Part shown: one piece after another, positions 35,484-45,591 of the stretch | How the letters are laid out: each line of letters begins with the position of its first letter | How positions within the stretch are numbered: the first letter of the stretch is position 1 | NCBI GenBank assembly: GCA_017511375.1 | Contig: JAFWKJ010000008.1 | Coordinates: forward strand, 1-64,000 | Direction of reading: 5' to 3' | From: Bacilli bacterium | GTDB lineage: Bacteria; Bacillota_I; Bacilli_A; RF39; UBA660 | Length of the DNA: 64,000 nucleotides | Notes under the pieces: generated by a model | Databases searched by the model: none | The model's input: only the letters and a program-made list of their open reading frames with translations | What the model was told of the DNA's origin: nothing | Made by a program: the position numbers and the translations under genes

Positions 35484-35534
35484 ATTATATCGAAAAACGA
35501 TTGATTTTTCAAGGAAAGCGCAAAACTCTTTCCT
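35484..35534 (-). promoter_or_regulatory. Promoter of the LCP gene with adjacent inverted repeat
   Basis: On the minus strand TTGAAA (35512-35507), 17 bases and TATAAT (35489-35484). The inverted repeat AGGAAAG (35512-35518) / CTTTCCT (35528-35534) abuts the -35 box and could bind a regulator of this divergent region. Confidence 0.7.
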
Positions 35535-35659
35535 ATTGTACACTGGTTTTAAAAAATGAAGATGTCTAAAACTGTAAAAGGCATTTTTTTCTTTGGATTT
35601 TCACCCTTTACAAACCTAGAAATGATATAATAAAAGTACAAGAATAGGAGGTGTATACA

Positions 35660-38600
35660 ATGAAGAAAAAATTGTTGCTATTAACAGTTCTTTTTACATG
35701 TTTATGTACATGTAAAAAAGTATATGCCTTCGACGTGAATAATTATCGATATAAATCATTGTGTGACTCCTATGAAGTAGCGGGATTCCATTCGGATGGA
35801 TATATTGATCCTGTGGCTTGCTTCGGAGACTTTGGGCAGGCCCAAACTTTTATGAAAAACAATGGAGCAGCCGATCTTGCTATCATGACAAAAGTAAATG
35901 GAGAAACAAAAATCATTGATGCCAACATGGCCTTACTTGATTTAAGTGTGAATCCAACTCAATTAACCTATTTCTATGAAAATTCTGAATTAACTTCTCG
36001 CCAATATACCTATATGGATACGGGAAGCCTATATGGAGGAGTAGATGGAGGACTATTAGATGTAGCTTGGTCTAATGCCAAAGGAAAATGGGTGGCAAAG
36101 GTTCGTATTGGAAACTTTAGTGGCTGGATTCCTTCTGAGGCATATGAAATCGTCCCAATTACTTGGATTAAATCTTATAGTAACTATGTAGTAACAAGTG
36201 ATAGTATTAGACATAACTATGTTACAAAAATACAAAATGACTATAAATCTTCTGGAGGAAATACCATTGGTCCAAAACCAGAAATGTTAAATGCAGGAAC
36301 TTATTATAGTTATGATGGTCATTATTTCTATACATCTATAGAAAAACTAATGAAAGATTATAAGAATAATACTTATACGAATTCAGTAAATAAGAATAAC
36401 CCATACTATAACTACTATATGTATCTATCAAATCATACCAAAACAGCTTATTCGAGTATCAATATTGATGAGTATATTAGAAATAATATGGGATATAACA
36501 AAGATGTTTATGGGCATATTGCTAGTTCCAATACTTCAAGATTATATGGATCAGGAACTTTCTTCTATTATGCTCAACAAAAGTATGGAGTAAATGCCAT
36601 TTTATCTTTAAGTTTAAGTAGAAATGAAACAGGAAATGGTAGAAGTTATTTAGCGATTAATAAAAATAACGGATTTGGTTTAAATGCCGTAGATTCAAAC
36701 CCAATAGGGGGAGCTAACTGGTATGCAACCTTTGGAAGTAGTATTTTAGGATATGCTTCTAAATGGGTAACCTATGGTTTTGCTCATCCAAGAGATTGGA
36801 GATACTTTGGTCCTCAATTTGGAGACAAATGGATTGGTATGAATGTGAAATATGCATCAGATACCTATTGGTCTGAAAAAATGGCAGCCAATTACTACAA
36901 TTTAGATAAAGCCTATGGACTACAAGATTATAATTACTATCAATTAGGTGTATTAAAAAACAAAGCACAAGCTTATGCAGGACCATCCACCTCAGCCAAA
37001 TGGGTCTATGAGTATCCTGAAGCAGAAGATGCTGTGGTTATTATCGGAGAAGTAAAGAGCGGAAATGAAACTTGGTATAAAGTACAAAGTGATTTAAATA
37101 TAGATTCGAATTCTAATGAAATTACATCAGGAAACTACAACTGGAATGGCTTTGTATATGTAAGAGCAAGTGATATTAAAAAGATCAACACGGGTAAAAA
37201 TGGTTATATTGCGCCTACATCTGTAACGGATTATCAAGACAGCAATTATGAATATGATTTATATATTGAAAATACAGAATTAAAACCAAGAGTAGGAATC
37301 TCTACTAGAAACACGACATATTATTATGATTCTTCTCTTACATCTTCTAAGGGACAAACTTTATTGAAAGATCGCTATGTCATTGTGTATGCCGTTGCGA
37401 AAGAGAATAATCAACCAGTATCTTATCTAGTAACGAGTGATTATTTCTATTCAGAAAAACATTGGGTAAAAGCAGATTCTATTAAATTAACCAACACACC
37501 ATATGGAAAAGTAACGGTAGATACAGAGGACAATCAATATACATGGGTAAACTATAATACAGAGGATAAGGCATACTCAAAGATTAGTGGATTATATACC
37601 TATGCGATTGTGCCAATTCTAGAATCTTTAAATGTAAATGGAGAAACTTGGTATAAAGTACCAGTAAGCTTATCTTCAAATGAAAATGTATATGGATACA
37701 CTTTGGCAAAATATAGTAACTATATTTGGGTTGATGTTTCCACTCCAATTGTGGAAAACCAACCTCCAGTAATTAACGCAACAAATAAAGAAATCAGAGA
37801 GGGAGAGGAATTTGATCCAAGAAAAGAGGTAACCGCATGGGATAATGAAGATGGAGATATTACAAATAAGATTGAGGTTACCAAAAATACAGTAAATACA
37901 AGTACTCCAGGAACTTATGAAGTAACTTATAAAGTAACAGATAAGAATAATCAATCTACAACCAAAACAATTCAAGTAACCGTTCTAAAAGATCAAGATC
38001 CTGTCATTCATGCAGCAAATAAAACAATTGTTGTAAATGCAAATTTTGATCCATTAGATGGAGTAACTGCCATCGATCCAGAAGATGGAGATATTACGGA
38101 TAGAATTGAAATATCAAAGAACACAGTAAATGTATCGAAACCAGGAACTTATGAAGTGATCTATAAAGTGGTAGATTCTTCCAACCATGTAGTAACTAAG
38201 AAAATAACCGTAAAAGTAGTAGAAGAAAATAATGGCACGGAAGAAGAGGGAGAATTCTATCTAGAATCACTAGATTGGGATACAAAAGAAAAAGCCTATA
38301 CCATCAGTGGTTATCTAACTATTCTTAATCAAAATAATATTTCAAAAAGATATGAGTTAATCCTAAAAAATAAGGATAGTGAAGAAATGATTTGCATTCC
38401 AATTACTAGTTGGAAAAATAATGTTCCCTATAATTTAGGAGAAGTAAACGGAAAAGATTATTCCGATTCATGGTTTAAAGGAACGATTGACTTTTCAAAT
38501 GTTCCAAATGGAGATTATGATTTATTTATGACTGCGTACAGTGAAAATTATTATACAACACAGTATGTAGATAATTTCGCAAATCAACCAATCGATAGAC

Positions 38601-39148
38601 GAGCAGAAGATGATAATCATGGTTATAATTTTAAAGTATTAAATAGATTAAGATCTCAAAGAATTGAATTAAATATTCGTGATGAGTTATATACAACAAA
38701 AGAAGCTCCAACTTATAGAAACATGATTAATGACTATGAAGAAATAAAATTCCAAAATAATAAATTGTATCTTGAAGGATATTCATACAATTATGGAGGT
38801 CTATATAGTTCCCAATTTACAATCACAAGAAAACTAATATTAGAAAACACAAAAACCTACCAACAAACTGTATTAGACTTAGGTTGTAAAAAAGGACCAT
38901 ATACATTAACATCTACAGATAAATTAGATAAAACCTATGCTTGGTATGAAAAAGCAATTGATTTATCAAATTTAGAAAAAGGCACCTATAGTCTACAAGT
39001 CTATACAAAAACATCTAATGCAGAAGACTATGGAGAAATAACAGATATGTTTGAAATATTAAATGAAACAACTACGATCAACGGAAGAACCTACAAAATA
39101 ACATACAACAAAGAGAAGATGGATAGATTGGAATTAGTAATAGAATAA
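35660..39148 (+). CDS. Secreted glucosaminidase-domain wall hydrolase with DUF5011 repeats
   Basis: The 1162-residue protein has a signal peptide (1-24). The region to ~280 includes SH3-like strands. A glucosaminidase domain follows (about 285-405): the catalytic Glu323 lies in SLSRNETGNGRS, followed by GFGLNAVDSNP. Further SH3-like segments come next (about 430-720), then two DUF5011 Ig-like repeats (about 725-795 and 800-870), each with the DPRKEVTAWDNEDGDIT-type motif, and a C-terminal beta-rich region of unknown type. It should cleave N-acetylglucosamine bonds in peptidoglycan during growth or separation. TAGGAGGTG precedes the ATG at 35660. It is divergent from the LCP gene, and a TATAAT lies at 35626-35631. 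Confidence 0.85.
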   Translation: MKKKLLLLTVLFTCLCTCKKVYAFDVNNYRYKSLCDSYEVAGFHSDGYIDPVACFGDFGQAQTFMKNNGAADLAIMTKVNGETKIIDANMALLDLSVNPTQLTYFYENSELTSRQYTYMDTGSLYGGVDGGLLDVAWSNAKGKWVAKVRIGNFSGWIPSEAYEIVPITWIKSYSNYVVTSDSIRHNYVTKIQNDYKSSGGNTIGPKPEMLNAGTYYSYDGHYFYTSIEKLMKDYKNNTYTNSVNKNNPYYNYYMYLSNHTKTAYSSINIDEYIRNNMGYNKDVYGHIASSNTSRLYGSGTFFYYAQQKYGVNAILSLSLSRNETGNGRSYLAINKNNGFGLNAVDSNPIGGANWYATFGSSILGYASKWVTYGFAHPRDWRYFGPQFGDKWIGMNVKYASDTYWSEKMAANYYNLDKAYGLQDYNYYQLGVLKNKAQAYAGPSTSAKWVYEYPEAEDAVVIIGEVKSGNETWYKVQSDLNIDSNSNEITSGNYNWNGFVYVRASDIKKINTGKNGYIAPTSVTDYQDSNYEYDLYIENTELKPRVGISTRNTTYYYDSSLTSSKGQTLLKDRYVIVYAVAKENNQPVSYLVTSDYFYSEKHWVKADSIKLTNTPYGKVTVDTEDNQYTWVNYNTEDKAYSKISGLYTYAIVPILESLNVNGETWYKVPVSLSSNENVYGYTLAKYSNYIWVDVSTPIVENQPPVINATNKEIREGEEFDPRKEVTAWDNEDGDITNKIEVTKNTVNTSTPGTYEVTYKVTDKNNQSTTKTIQVTVLKDQDPVIHAANKTIVVNANFDPLDGVTAIDPEDGDITDRIEISKNTVNVSKPGTYEVIYKVVDSSNHVVTKKITVKVVEENNGTEEEGEFYLESLDWDTKEKAYTISGYLTILNQNNISKRYELILKNKDSEEMICIPITSWKNNVPYNLGEVNGKDYSDSWFKGTIDFSNVPNGDYDLFMTAYSENYYTTQYVDNFANQPIDRRAEDDNHGYNFKVLNRLRSQRIELNIRDELYTTKEAPTYRNMINDYEEIKFQNNKLYLEGYSYNYGGLYSSQFTITRKLILENTKTYQQTVLDLGCKKGPYTLTSTDKLDKTYAWYEKAIDLSNLEKGTYSLQVYTKTSNAEDYGEITDMFEILNETTTINGRTYKITYNKEKMDRLELVIE

Positions 39149-39209
39149 AAAGACAAATACTTTTGCCTTTTTTCTTTTTTTGCATTATAATGAGAATAAG
39201 GAGGATTGT

Positions 39210-39989
39210 ATGAAAAAGAGAATAATTATTATACCATTACTTTTATTAACGGGTTTATTACTAACAGGGTGTGATATAGGAACAAAGAAAACAAAAGTAC
39301 AGGAGGTACCACAAGTATCCATAACAGCGGAAGAAATGAAAGATTTAGAAAGAGTATCTGAATTAGTATTTACGATGGAAAATGAATCTCTAAAAACAGA
39401 AGATTTAACAGAAGCAAAAAAAGCAGAGATTGCGAGACGTCTCCAAAAAGATTTTACAAGTGTCTCAGGAACAAAGATGGAAGAAGATTTTAAAAAATAC
39501 TTTGGAAGAGACCAATTTGTATTGTTTGACAATATACCATGTGGAATGGAACACGAAAATGAAGAAGAAAATATTATGTTATTCTTTGATAATGAACAAG
39601 ACAGATATGTATATAATGATAAACATCCAGGGCATGGTGGTGGCTGGTCAGATACGATATCATTTGAGATGAGTTTTGACAATATAACAGTAATTGGTAA
39701 AGAATATCACTATGATGTAAAAGTGTTCTTCTTTGGTAAATACGGTTGCGGTGATGTAGGAACTTGTACTTGGGGAAAAGCATACAAGACATATGAAGAT
39801 GCGAAAAATGGAACCAACCCAATGATAGATATTGACAATAATCGAGACTACATGAAAGATACATCGGGACCACCACAAGCAGATTTAAGTATCGTAATGG
39901 AAGACATAAGAGAAAATCTAGACACATATGAATTTGTATATAAAAAGGTAGACGGTTATCCAGTATTCCAAAGTTATTCTAAAAAATAA
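39210..39989 (+). CDS. Lipoprotein of unknown function
   Basis: The 259-residue protein has a signal peptide with the lipobox LLLTGC (Cys about residue 21), so it should be tethered to the outer face of the membrane. A helical, charged stretch (about 40-110) precedes a mixed region with Cys residues (YGCGDVGTC) that may form a disulfide. No family is recognised. The start has AAGGAGG at optimal distance. It follows the wall hydrolase gene by 61 bases and ends at a bidirectional terminator shared with the PASTA gene. Confidence 0.75.
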   Translation: MKKRIIIIPLLLLTGLLLTGCDIGTKKTKVQEVPQVSITAEEMKDLERVSELVFTMENESLKTEDLTEAKKAEIARRLQKDFTSVSGTKMEEDFKKYFGRDQFVLFDNIPCGMEHENEEENIMLFFDNEQDRYVYNDKHPGHGGGWSDTISFEMSFDNITVIGKEYHYDVKVFFFGKYGCGDVGTCTWGKAYKTYEDAKNGTNPMIDIDNNRDYMKDTSGPPQADLSIVMEDIRENLDTYEFVYKKVDGYPVFQSYSKK

Positions 39990-40016
39990 AGAAGTGTAAA
40001 AACACTTCTTTTTATT
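39988..40016. terminator. Bidirectional terminator between lipoprotein and PASTA genes
   Basis: AAAGAAGTGT (39988-39997), loop AAAA, ACACTTCTTT (40002-40011), with T-rich ends on both strands. Confidence 0.9.
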
Positions 40017-42132
40017 TTGCTAAATAGATATAGATTGTACTACATGAAGTTAATGGATTACCATCGTTATCTTTATCTCCTTGATAGAATCCACTAACAT
40101 AGACACCTGAATTTCTATCAGAGTCCGTTTCTCTTACTTGAACATTGATACCAGGACACTTACCTTCGATATAAGAAATAAGTGCTTCTGCTGTTGCTTT
40201 ATATCCAGTATTGTTATTATATACTTCATTCTTGATTCCTGTAATATTACAGCTTTTACAAGAAGGTGTAGGGGAAGTACTAGGACTTACACTTGGACTT
40301 GGGCTAGGCTTTGGAGTAGTATTTGGACTAGAAGAAGGCTTAGGAGTATCTCCACCACCAGTTTTACCACTACTTAGTGTAATCGTAATAGTAGTACCAC
40401 TTGATACTTCAGATCCTGCACGAAGGGATTGTGCAATAACGGTATCTTTTTTAGAAGAATCATTCTTATAAACAAAATTATAATTTAACCCAGCGTTCTT
40501 ACATTTTTTTATGGCATCATTCTTGGTTAATCCTTTTAAATTAGGAACTGATTTTTTAGCACCATCACTAATTGTCACAACAATGGCTTCATCATTTTTA
40601 ATGACCTCTCCTTTTTTATAAGAGAAGGAAATAATATCGCCTGCAGCAACTGAATCACTAAATTCATGTTCTACCGTATATTTGATTCCGTATTTATCAG
40701 CCCAAGTATAGAAAGAATCTACATCTTTAAACTTTGGCATCTTTAGATTTCCTAATGATAAAGTAACTTTTAATAGGGTTCCTTGTTCAACAACATCACC
40801 TTTTTCTTTATCAATAGAAATAACTTTTCCTTTTTTGATACTATCATCATATTGATCAGTAAATTCAATTTTTAAATGATTCTTAATCGCCCATTCCGTT
40901 AATTCATTTAAATCCATTCCTGTAAGATCTGGAATAACAATTTCAGGACCTTTACTGATAGTAATTTGAATCTTTTCTCCTTGAGGAACAACTTCTCCTC
41001 CTGCGATACTTTGTCTTAAACCATATCCTTTTTTAACCGTATCAGAAAAATCATATTGAAAATCATAAGTAAGTTGATGCTGTTTCATATAGAACTCAAT
41101 TTCAAATTTTGTTTTATTCGTAAAATCAATAATAGGAACCTCTGATTCAATTCCTTCTTCTCCAAAAGAGAATACTAACTTTAACTCTTCATTTCTCTTT
41201 AAGTTTCCACTCTTACTTTGTTCAATAACCGTATCTTTTACTTGATCAGATTCTGTAAATTCAACAATAACATTATTGAGATGGTTACTTAATACATAAT
41301 TGATAACTCTTTCACTATCCCAAGTAAGCATGCTTGGAACAACAATCTCTTTATAAGGATTAGGTCCTTCGCTGACAGCTACAACAATCTCATCAATATC
41401 ACGAATATCTGTTCCTGCTTTTACACTTTGACTAATGATTTCATATTCAGGAACCATATCGCTATATTCATATTCTTGCGTAATTTTAATATTATTTTTA
41501 TTGGCCCATTTCACAACATCCGTAAGAGTTTTCCCACTAAAGTTTTGTACTCTACGAGTTGTAATAGTCGTTTCCTGACCTGGAAAACACATCTTTAATA
41601 AGAAAATGGCAAGTAATAAAAATATACTAAAATACATAGATAGTTTTTCTTTACGAGTAGAAGTCATACATACAACTAAATATAGAATTGTGAAAATACA
41701 AAGGATAGCACTACTAACAATTTGCGTGACGCCACTTTCTAAATTTAGAATAATCGAAATAAAAGTAATAAGAGAGCAAAGAATGGTTATAATAGATAAA
41801 ATTAAAAAAGGAATACCTACTTTTACCGGTTGCTTTTCTATTTTAGTTGGATAATCTTTATGAGGGTGTGTTTCTTTGTTAGGTTTCTTTTTCTTTTTGG
41901 AATAGTAGTCATCTGCAAATTCATTATCCATTTCTTCGTCTTCTTCATTTGAAACAACTTCTATTTCTTCTTTTTTCTCTTTTTCTTCTTCAACTATTTT
42001 TTCTTTCTTTTCTTCTTTATTTAATGGATCATTAATGGCTTTATCTATTTGATCCATAAGATCCTCTGTATGAAATTCTTTTTTCTTTTTCTTACTAATA
42101 CCTTCTGTTACATCTTTTCGACTATAGGCCAT
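40012..42132 (-). CDS. Six-PASTA-repeat membrane protein without kinase domain
   Basis: The 706-residue protein has a charged cytoplasmic N-terminus (about 1-100, Lys/Glu-rich) and about three transmembrane helices (about 105-190). Six PASTA repeats follow (about 195-605), with repeats such as VPSMLTWD, IPDLTGMDLNELTEWAIKNHL and VPNLKGLTKNDAIKKC. After a Ser/Pro linker comes a ~75-residue Cys-containing end domain beginning CKSC. PASTA repeats bind peptidoglycan fragments or lipid II and usually belong to PrkC-type kinases or PBPs; here neither a kinase nor a transpeptidase is present. It may be a wall sensor or scaffold. GGAGGTATCGTT precedes the ATG. Confidence 0.85.
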   Translation of the reverse strand: MAYSRKDVTEGISKKKKKEFHTEDLMDQIDKAINDPLNKEEKKEKIVEEEKEKKEEIEVVSNEEDEEMDNEFADDYYSKKKKKPNKETHPHKDYPTKIEKQPVKVGIPFLILSIITILCSLITFISIILNLESGVTQIVSSAILCIFTILYLVVCMTSTRKEKLSMYFSIFLLLAIFLLKMCFPGQETTITTRRVQNFSGKTLTDVVKWANKNNIKITQEYEYSDMVPEYEIISQSVKAGTDIRDIDEIVVAVSEGPNPYKEIVVPSMLTWDSERVINYVLSNHLNNVIVEFTESDQVKDTVIEQSKSGNLKRNEELKLVFSFGEEGIESEVPIIDFTNKTKFEIEFYMKQHQLTYDFQYDFSDTVKKGYGLRQSIAGGEVVPQGEKIQITISKGPEIVIPDLTGMDLNELTEWAIKNHLKIEFTDQYDDSIKKGKVISIDKEKGDVVEQGTLLKVTLSLGNLKMPKFKDVDSFYTWADKYGIKYTVEHEFSDSVAAGDIISFSYKKGEVIKNDEAIVVTISDGAKKSVPNLKGLTKNDAIKKCKNAGLNYNFVYKNDSSKKDTVIAQSLRAGSEVSSGTTITITLSSGKTGGGDTPKPSSSPNTTPKPSPSPSVSPSTSPTPSCKSCNITGIKNEVYNNNTGYKATAEALISYIEGKCPGINVQVRETDSDRNSGVYVSGFYQGDKDNDGNPLTSCSTIYIYLAK

Positions 42133-42273
42133 AACGATACCTCCAATCCTATATTAATTTTACTAAAATTGCGTATAAAAGTCCATGGATTGATAGGTTG
42201 TTTACATAACAAAACCATCATTTGACAAAGAACAAAACTAGATAAAAAAATAGAAATGAGAAACAGTTCGTGA

Positions 42274-42279
42274 TATAAT
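42274..42279 (+). promoter_or_regulatory. Extended -10 promoter at the head of the glycan locus
   Basis: TGATATAAT, i.e. TATAAT at 42274-42279 with an upstream TG, 21 bases before the start codon of the polymerase-GT4 fusion. Confidence 0.55.
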
Positions 42280-42300
42280 TTTAATGAAGAGAGGGATAGT

Positions 42301-44604
42301 ATGGAACAGTGGATGAAAAAGAATATAAGTAAAGTAATAGCAATCTTTATACTATTACAACCTATCTTAGATTTATTAACCGGAGTATGTGTGAATACAC
42401 TTCATTGGAATATTACGATAGGAATAATTATAAGAATTCTATTTTTGATTTTCATTTGTATTACGGTATTATTCATCTTTAAAAAGAAAAAATTATTAAT
42501 TCCTTATCTTTTAATAGGGCTCTATTTTATCCTATATACGATAGGAGAATTAATCTATAAAGATTCAAGTATTTTAACAGAAATCCAAAACTTAGTAAGA
42601 GCTTTCTACTTTCCAATTCTTTTAATCTCTCTTTATTCTATAAGAGAACATATTCGTATTAGTAATATGACCTTTTTAACAACCGTTTTATTATATACGT
42701 TATTAATATTTATCCCAACTATCTTGGGAATAGGATATAAGAGTTATCAAATAACTAAAGCAGGTACACTAGGATTTTTTAATTCAGCCAATGAAATTAG
42801 CGGAATTTTTTCTATTTTAACTCCTATCCTATTTGTTATTTTTTATAAATCAAAAAAATGGATTCCTATTACTATGATTTCTTTTGTATATTTAGTAGTC
42901 ATCTTAATGATAGGAACAAAAACACCTTTTTTAACGCTATTTATTACGTTAGGAATTAGTGTTTTATATTTATGGAGTTACTTCATCAAAGAAAAGAAAT
43001 ATAAACAAATAGGAGTCTCTTTAGGAGTTATACTTCTTGCATGTATGACATTACTTTTAGTAATTCCTAAAACAAACTTCTATAAGAATATAAAAACGCA
43101 TTTAAATTATCTAGGATTAAATCATGTAACAGAAGTATTTCAAGATAAGGATCTAGTAGATCATTTTATCTTTAGTTCTCGATTAAAGTTTATGAGAAAT
43201 AAAGCATCTATTTATATGCAATCATCAACTTATGAAAAAATATTTGGAATAGGCTATATTAATAATAATAAAAATACCAAACAAATAGAGATGGATTATT
43301 TTGATATTTTCTATAGTCATGGAATCCTAGGATTTATTATCTATTTTGGTGTTGTATTATACGTTTTATATTTTATTTTGGATAATAGAAAACAAATAGG
43401 TTTTGAAAATGGTATGAGAAGTCTATCTTTCTTCTTGATTATCTTTTTATCCTTTATGACAGGTCATATTATTACAGCTCCTTCCGTAAGTATGATTGTA
43501 GTGATTCTAATCTTATCTTTAGAGAAGAGAAAGAAAAAAGACTTGTTATTTGCTTCATTTAACCTAGATATTGGGGGAATAGAAAAAGCCTTACTAAATT
43601 TAGTCAATGCGATTGATAAAAAGAAATATAATGTAACGGTCATTTTAGAAGAAAAAAAAGGTATCTTCTTAGATCAAATTAATAAAAATGTAAGAGTAGA
43701 AGAGTGCAAGGTAAGCAACTGTAAAAATGTGGTAATTAGAAAGAGTATTAATTTAGCTAGAAAACTTTGGTTTAAAATATTAAATGATCATAATTATGAT
43801 TTTAGTTGTTGTTATGCAACTTATAGTTACAGTAGTGGAAAACTTGCTTGTATAGCATCTGATAATACATCCATCTATGTTCATAGTAACTTTACTATTG
43901 TTTATCCAAAAGTAGAAGACTTTTTTGAATACTTTGAATCAAGAAATATTAAGAATTATAAACATATCATTTTTGTATCTAACGAAAGCAAAGATGCCTT
44001 TTTAACAAGATACAAAGATTTAGAAGACAAATGTTTAGTATTTAATAACTTTGTGAATATTTTAGAGATAAAAAAACAGAGTGAAGAAGAAATTGAACTA
44101 AAGAAAGATCCTAAGAAGAAAGTATTATTATTTGTAGGAAGACTAGAAGATGCTTCTAAAAAACTTTTAAGACAAATTAATTTGGTAAAAGAAATCCCAG
44201 AATTAGAATTATGGATAGTAGGGGATGGACCAGATCGTAGAATGTATGAAAAAGAAGTGGAACTAAATAATTTAGAAGATAGAATCACTTTCTTTGGGAA
44301 AAAGCAAAATCCTTTCCCATATATGAAGAAAGCAGATTATGTAATTTTAACATCTGATTATGAGGGATTCCCAGTTACATACCTAGAAGCCATCATTTTA
44401 GGCAAATCTATCATTACAACCATTCCAACTAGCGATGAATCAATTGATATTTCAAAAATTGGATATGTGATTTCTAAAGAAGAAACTGAAATGGTAAAAG
44501 AGGTAAAACAAATTATCAGTAAACCAGATAAAAAACAAAAAATAAATTTAGAAGAAGTCCAAGTGAAAAGAATGAATCAATTATATGAATTATTTAATGA
44601 ATAA
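42301..44604 (+). CDS. Fusion of O-antigen polymerase/ligase-like membrane domain and GT4 glycosyltransferase
   Basis: Residues 1 to about 410 form about eleven transmembrane helices with the layout of Wzy/O-antigen ligase proteins, including a large outer loop (about 270-340). Residues from about 415 form a GT-B glycosyltransferase of family 4: ASFNLDIGGIEKALLNLV at its start, FVGRLEDASKK, and the EGFPVTYLEAI nucleotide-sugar motif near the end. The frame is open across the junction. A single protein could thus both extend repeat units in the cytoplasm and polymerise them outside, although the two activities would lie on opposite faces. It is transcribed alone, with its own promoter and terminator. 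Confidence 0.8.
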   Translation: MEQWMKKNISKVIAIFILLQPILDLLTGVCVNTLHWNITIGIIIRILFLIFICITVLFIFKKKKLLIPYLLIGLYFILYTIGELIYKDSSILTEIQNLVRAFYFPILLISLYSIREHIRISNMTFLTTVLLYTLLIFIPTILGIGYKSYQITKAGTLGFFNSANEISGIFSILTPILFVIFYKSKKWIPITMISFVYLVVILMIGTKTPFLTLFITLGISVLYLWSYFIKEKKYKQIGVSLGVILLACMTLLLVIPKTNFYKNIKTHLNYLGLNHVTEVFQDKDLVDHFIFSSRLKFMRNKASIYMQSSTYEKIFGIGYINNNKNTKQIEMDYFDIFYSHGILGFIIYFGVVLYVLYFILDNRKQIGFENGMRSLSFFLIIFLSFMTGHIITAPSVSMIVVILILSLEKRKKKDLLFASFNLDIGGIEKALLNLVNAIDKKKYNVTVILEEKKGIFLDQINKNVRVEECKVSNCKNVVIRKSINLARKLWFKILNDHNYDFSCCYATYSYSSGKLACIASDNTSIYVHSNFTIVYPKVEDFFEYFESRNIKNYKHIIFVSNESKDAFLTRYKDLEDKCLVFNNFVNILEIKKQSEEEIELKKDPKKKVLLFVGRLEDASKKLLRQINLVKEIPELELWIVGDGPDRRMYEKEVELNNLEDRITFFGKKQNPFPYMKKADYVILTSDYEGFPVTYLEAIILGKSIITTIPTSDESIDISKIGYVISKEETEMVKEVKQIISKPDKKQKINLEEVQVKRMNQLYELFNE

Positions 44605-44629
44605 ATAACATGAACTAATGTTATTTTTT
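44603..44629 (+). terminator. Terminator of the polymerase-GT4 gene
   Basis: AAATAACAT (44603-44611) pairs with ATGTTATTT (44618-44626) and T residues follow. An extended -10 (TGTTAGAAT, 44638-44646) restarts transcription for the next unit. Confidence 0.8.
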
Positions 44630-44665
44630 CTTATCTATGTTAGAATAATAGTATGAGGTGGTAAT

Positions 44666-45580
44666 ATGCCAAAATTCAGTGTAATTATTCCGGTATATAA
44701 TGTAGAGCCTTTTATCAAAAAATGTTTGGATAGTATGGAATCTCAAACTTTTAAAGATTATGAAGTTATTATTATAAATGATGGTTCAACAGATAAAAGT
44801 ATGGAGATTGCGAAAAACTATTCTTTTAAAATGATTAATCAAGAAAACAAAGGACAGTCTGCCGCAAGAAATAGAGGAATTAAAAGTGCCAAAGGGGAAT
44901 ATATTGTTTTTTTAGATAGTGATGATACCATCGAAAAAGATTTGTTAAAAAAACTAGATCAAGAAACGAAGGATTACCCAGATGTGATTCGTTATCAAGT
45001 ACGCACTACTTATGAAAATAGAGAACCGATTGATTATCCAGAAGAAGCGTTTGATACATGCTCTGGAGTAGAAGCCTTTGAAAAAATATGTAACTATCAT
45101 TTCGTAGATGCCGTTGCTTTATACGCCATTAAAAGAAAATACTATGAGGAAGAACATTTTTCCTTTAAAGAAGGAACACTTCATGAAGATTTTAGATTGA
45201 TTCCTATGCTGATTATGAAAGCAAAGAAAGTAAAATCAATTTCTTATATTGGCTATAATTATTTACAAAGAAATAATAGTACAATGAACTCAAATGATTA
45301 TCAAAAAACAAAAAGAAAAGTAGTAGATTTTTATAACCATTACAAAGAAATGATCAAAGAAATAGATCAGACAGATTTAGATAGTAGAGTCTTTAAAAGT
45401 TTTATTGCCAATTCATTAATTCTTAAAGTAACAGAATTAAAAGGAAAAGATTATAAAGAATATAAAAAGAAATTAAAAGAAGAGAAAGTGTTGGATAATA
45501 TACTAGCAGATACAGTGACTAGAAAGATAAAAAAAGCGCTGTTAGAAATAAGCCCTAAATTTTATTATAAATGTAGATAA
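44666..45580 (+). CDS. GT2 family glycosyltransferase
   Basis: The 304-residue soluble protein has the GT-A fold: FSVIIPVYNVEPFIKKCLDS at the start, NDGSTD (about 38-43), the LDSDD metal motif near 86-90 and a LHEDFRLIP acceptor-side motif. It should transfer a nucleotide-activated sugar to a growing lipid-linked or protein-linked chain in the cytoplasm. The donor and acceptor are not predictable. It starts the long transcription unit that runs to 58037; GAGGTGG precedes the ATG. Confidence 0.88.
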   Translation: MPKFSVIIPVYNVEPFIKKCLDSMESQTFKDYEVIIINDGSTDKSMEIAKNYSFKMINQENKGQSAARNRGIKSAKGEYIVFLDSDDTIEKDLLKKLDQETKDYPDVIRYQVRTTYENREPIDYPEEAFDTCSGVEAFEKICNYHFVDAVALYAIKRKYYEEEHFSFKEGTLHEDFRLIPMLIMKAKKVKSISYIGYNYLQRNNSTMNSNDYQKTKRKVVDFYNHYKEMIKEIDQTDLDSRVFKSFIANSLILKVTELKGKDYKEYKKKLKEEKVLDNILADTVTRKIKKALLEISPKFYYKCR

Positions 45581-45591
45581 GGAGAAAAAGT

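Noticed and set aside
39185-39682. 165-codon open frame on the minus strand
   Set aside because: It lies entirely opposite the lipoprotein gene, has no ribosome binding site and shows no recognisable protein features. It is a shadow of the real gene.
40138-40471. Open frames on the plus strand within 40138-40471
   Set aside because: They are antisense to the Ser/Pro linker and the last PASTA repeat of the minus-strand gene, with no start signals.
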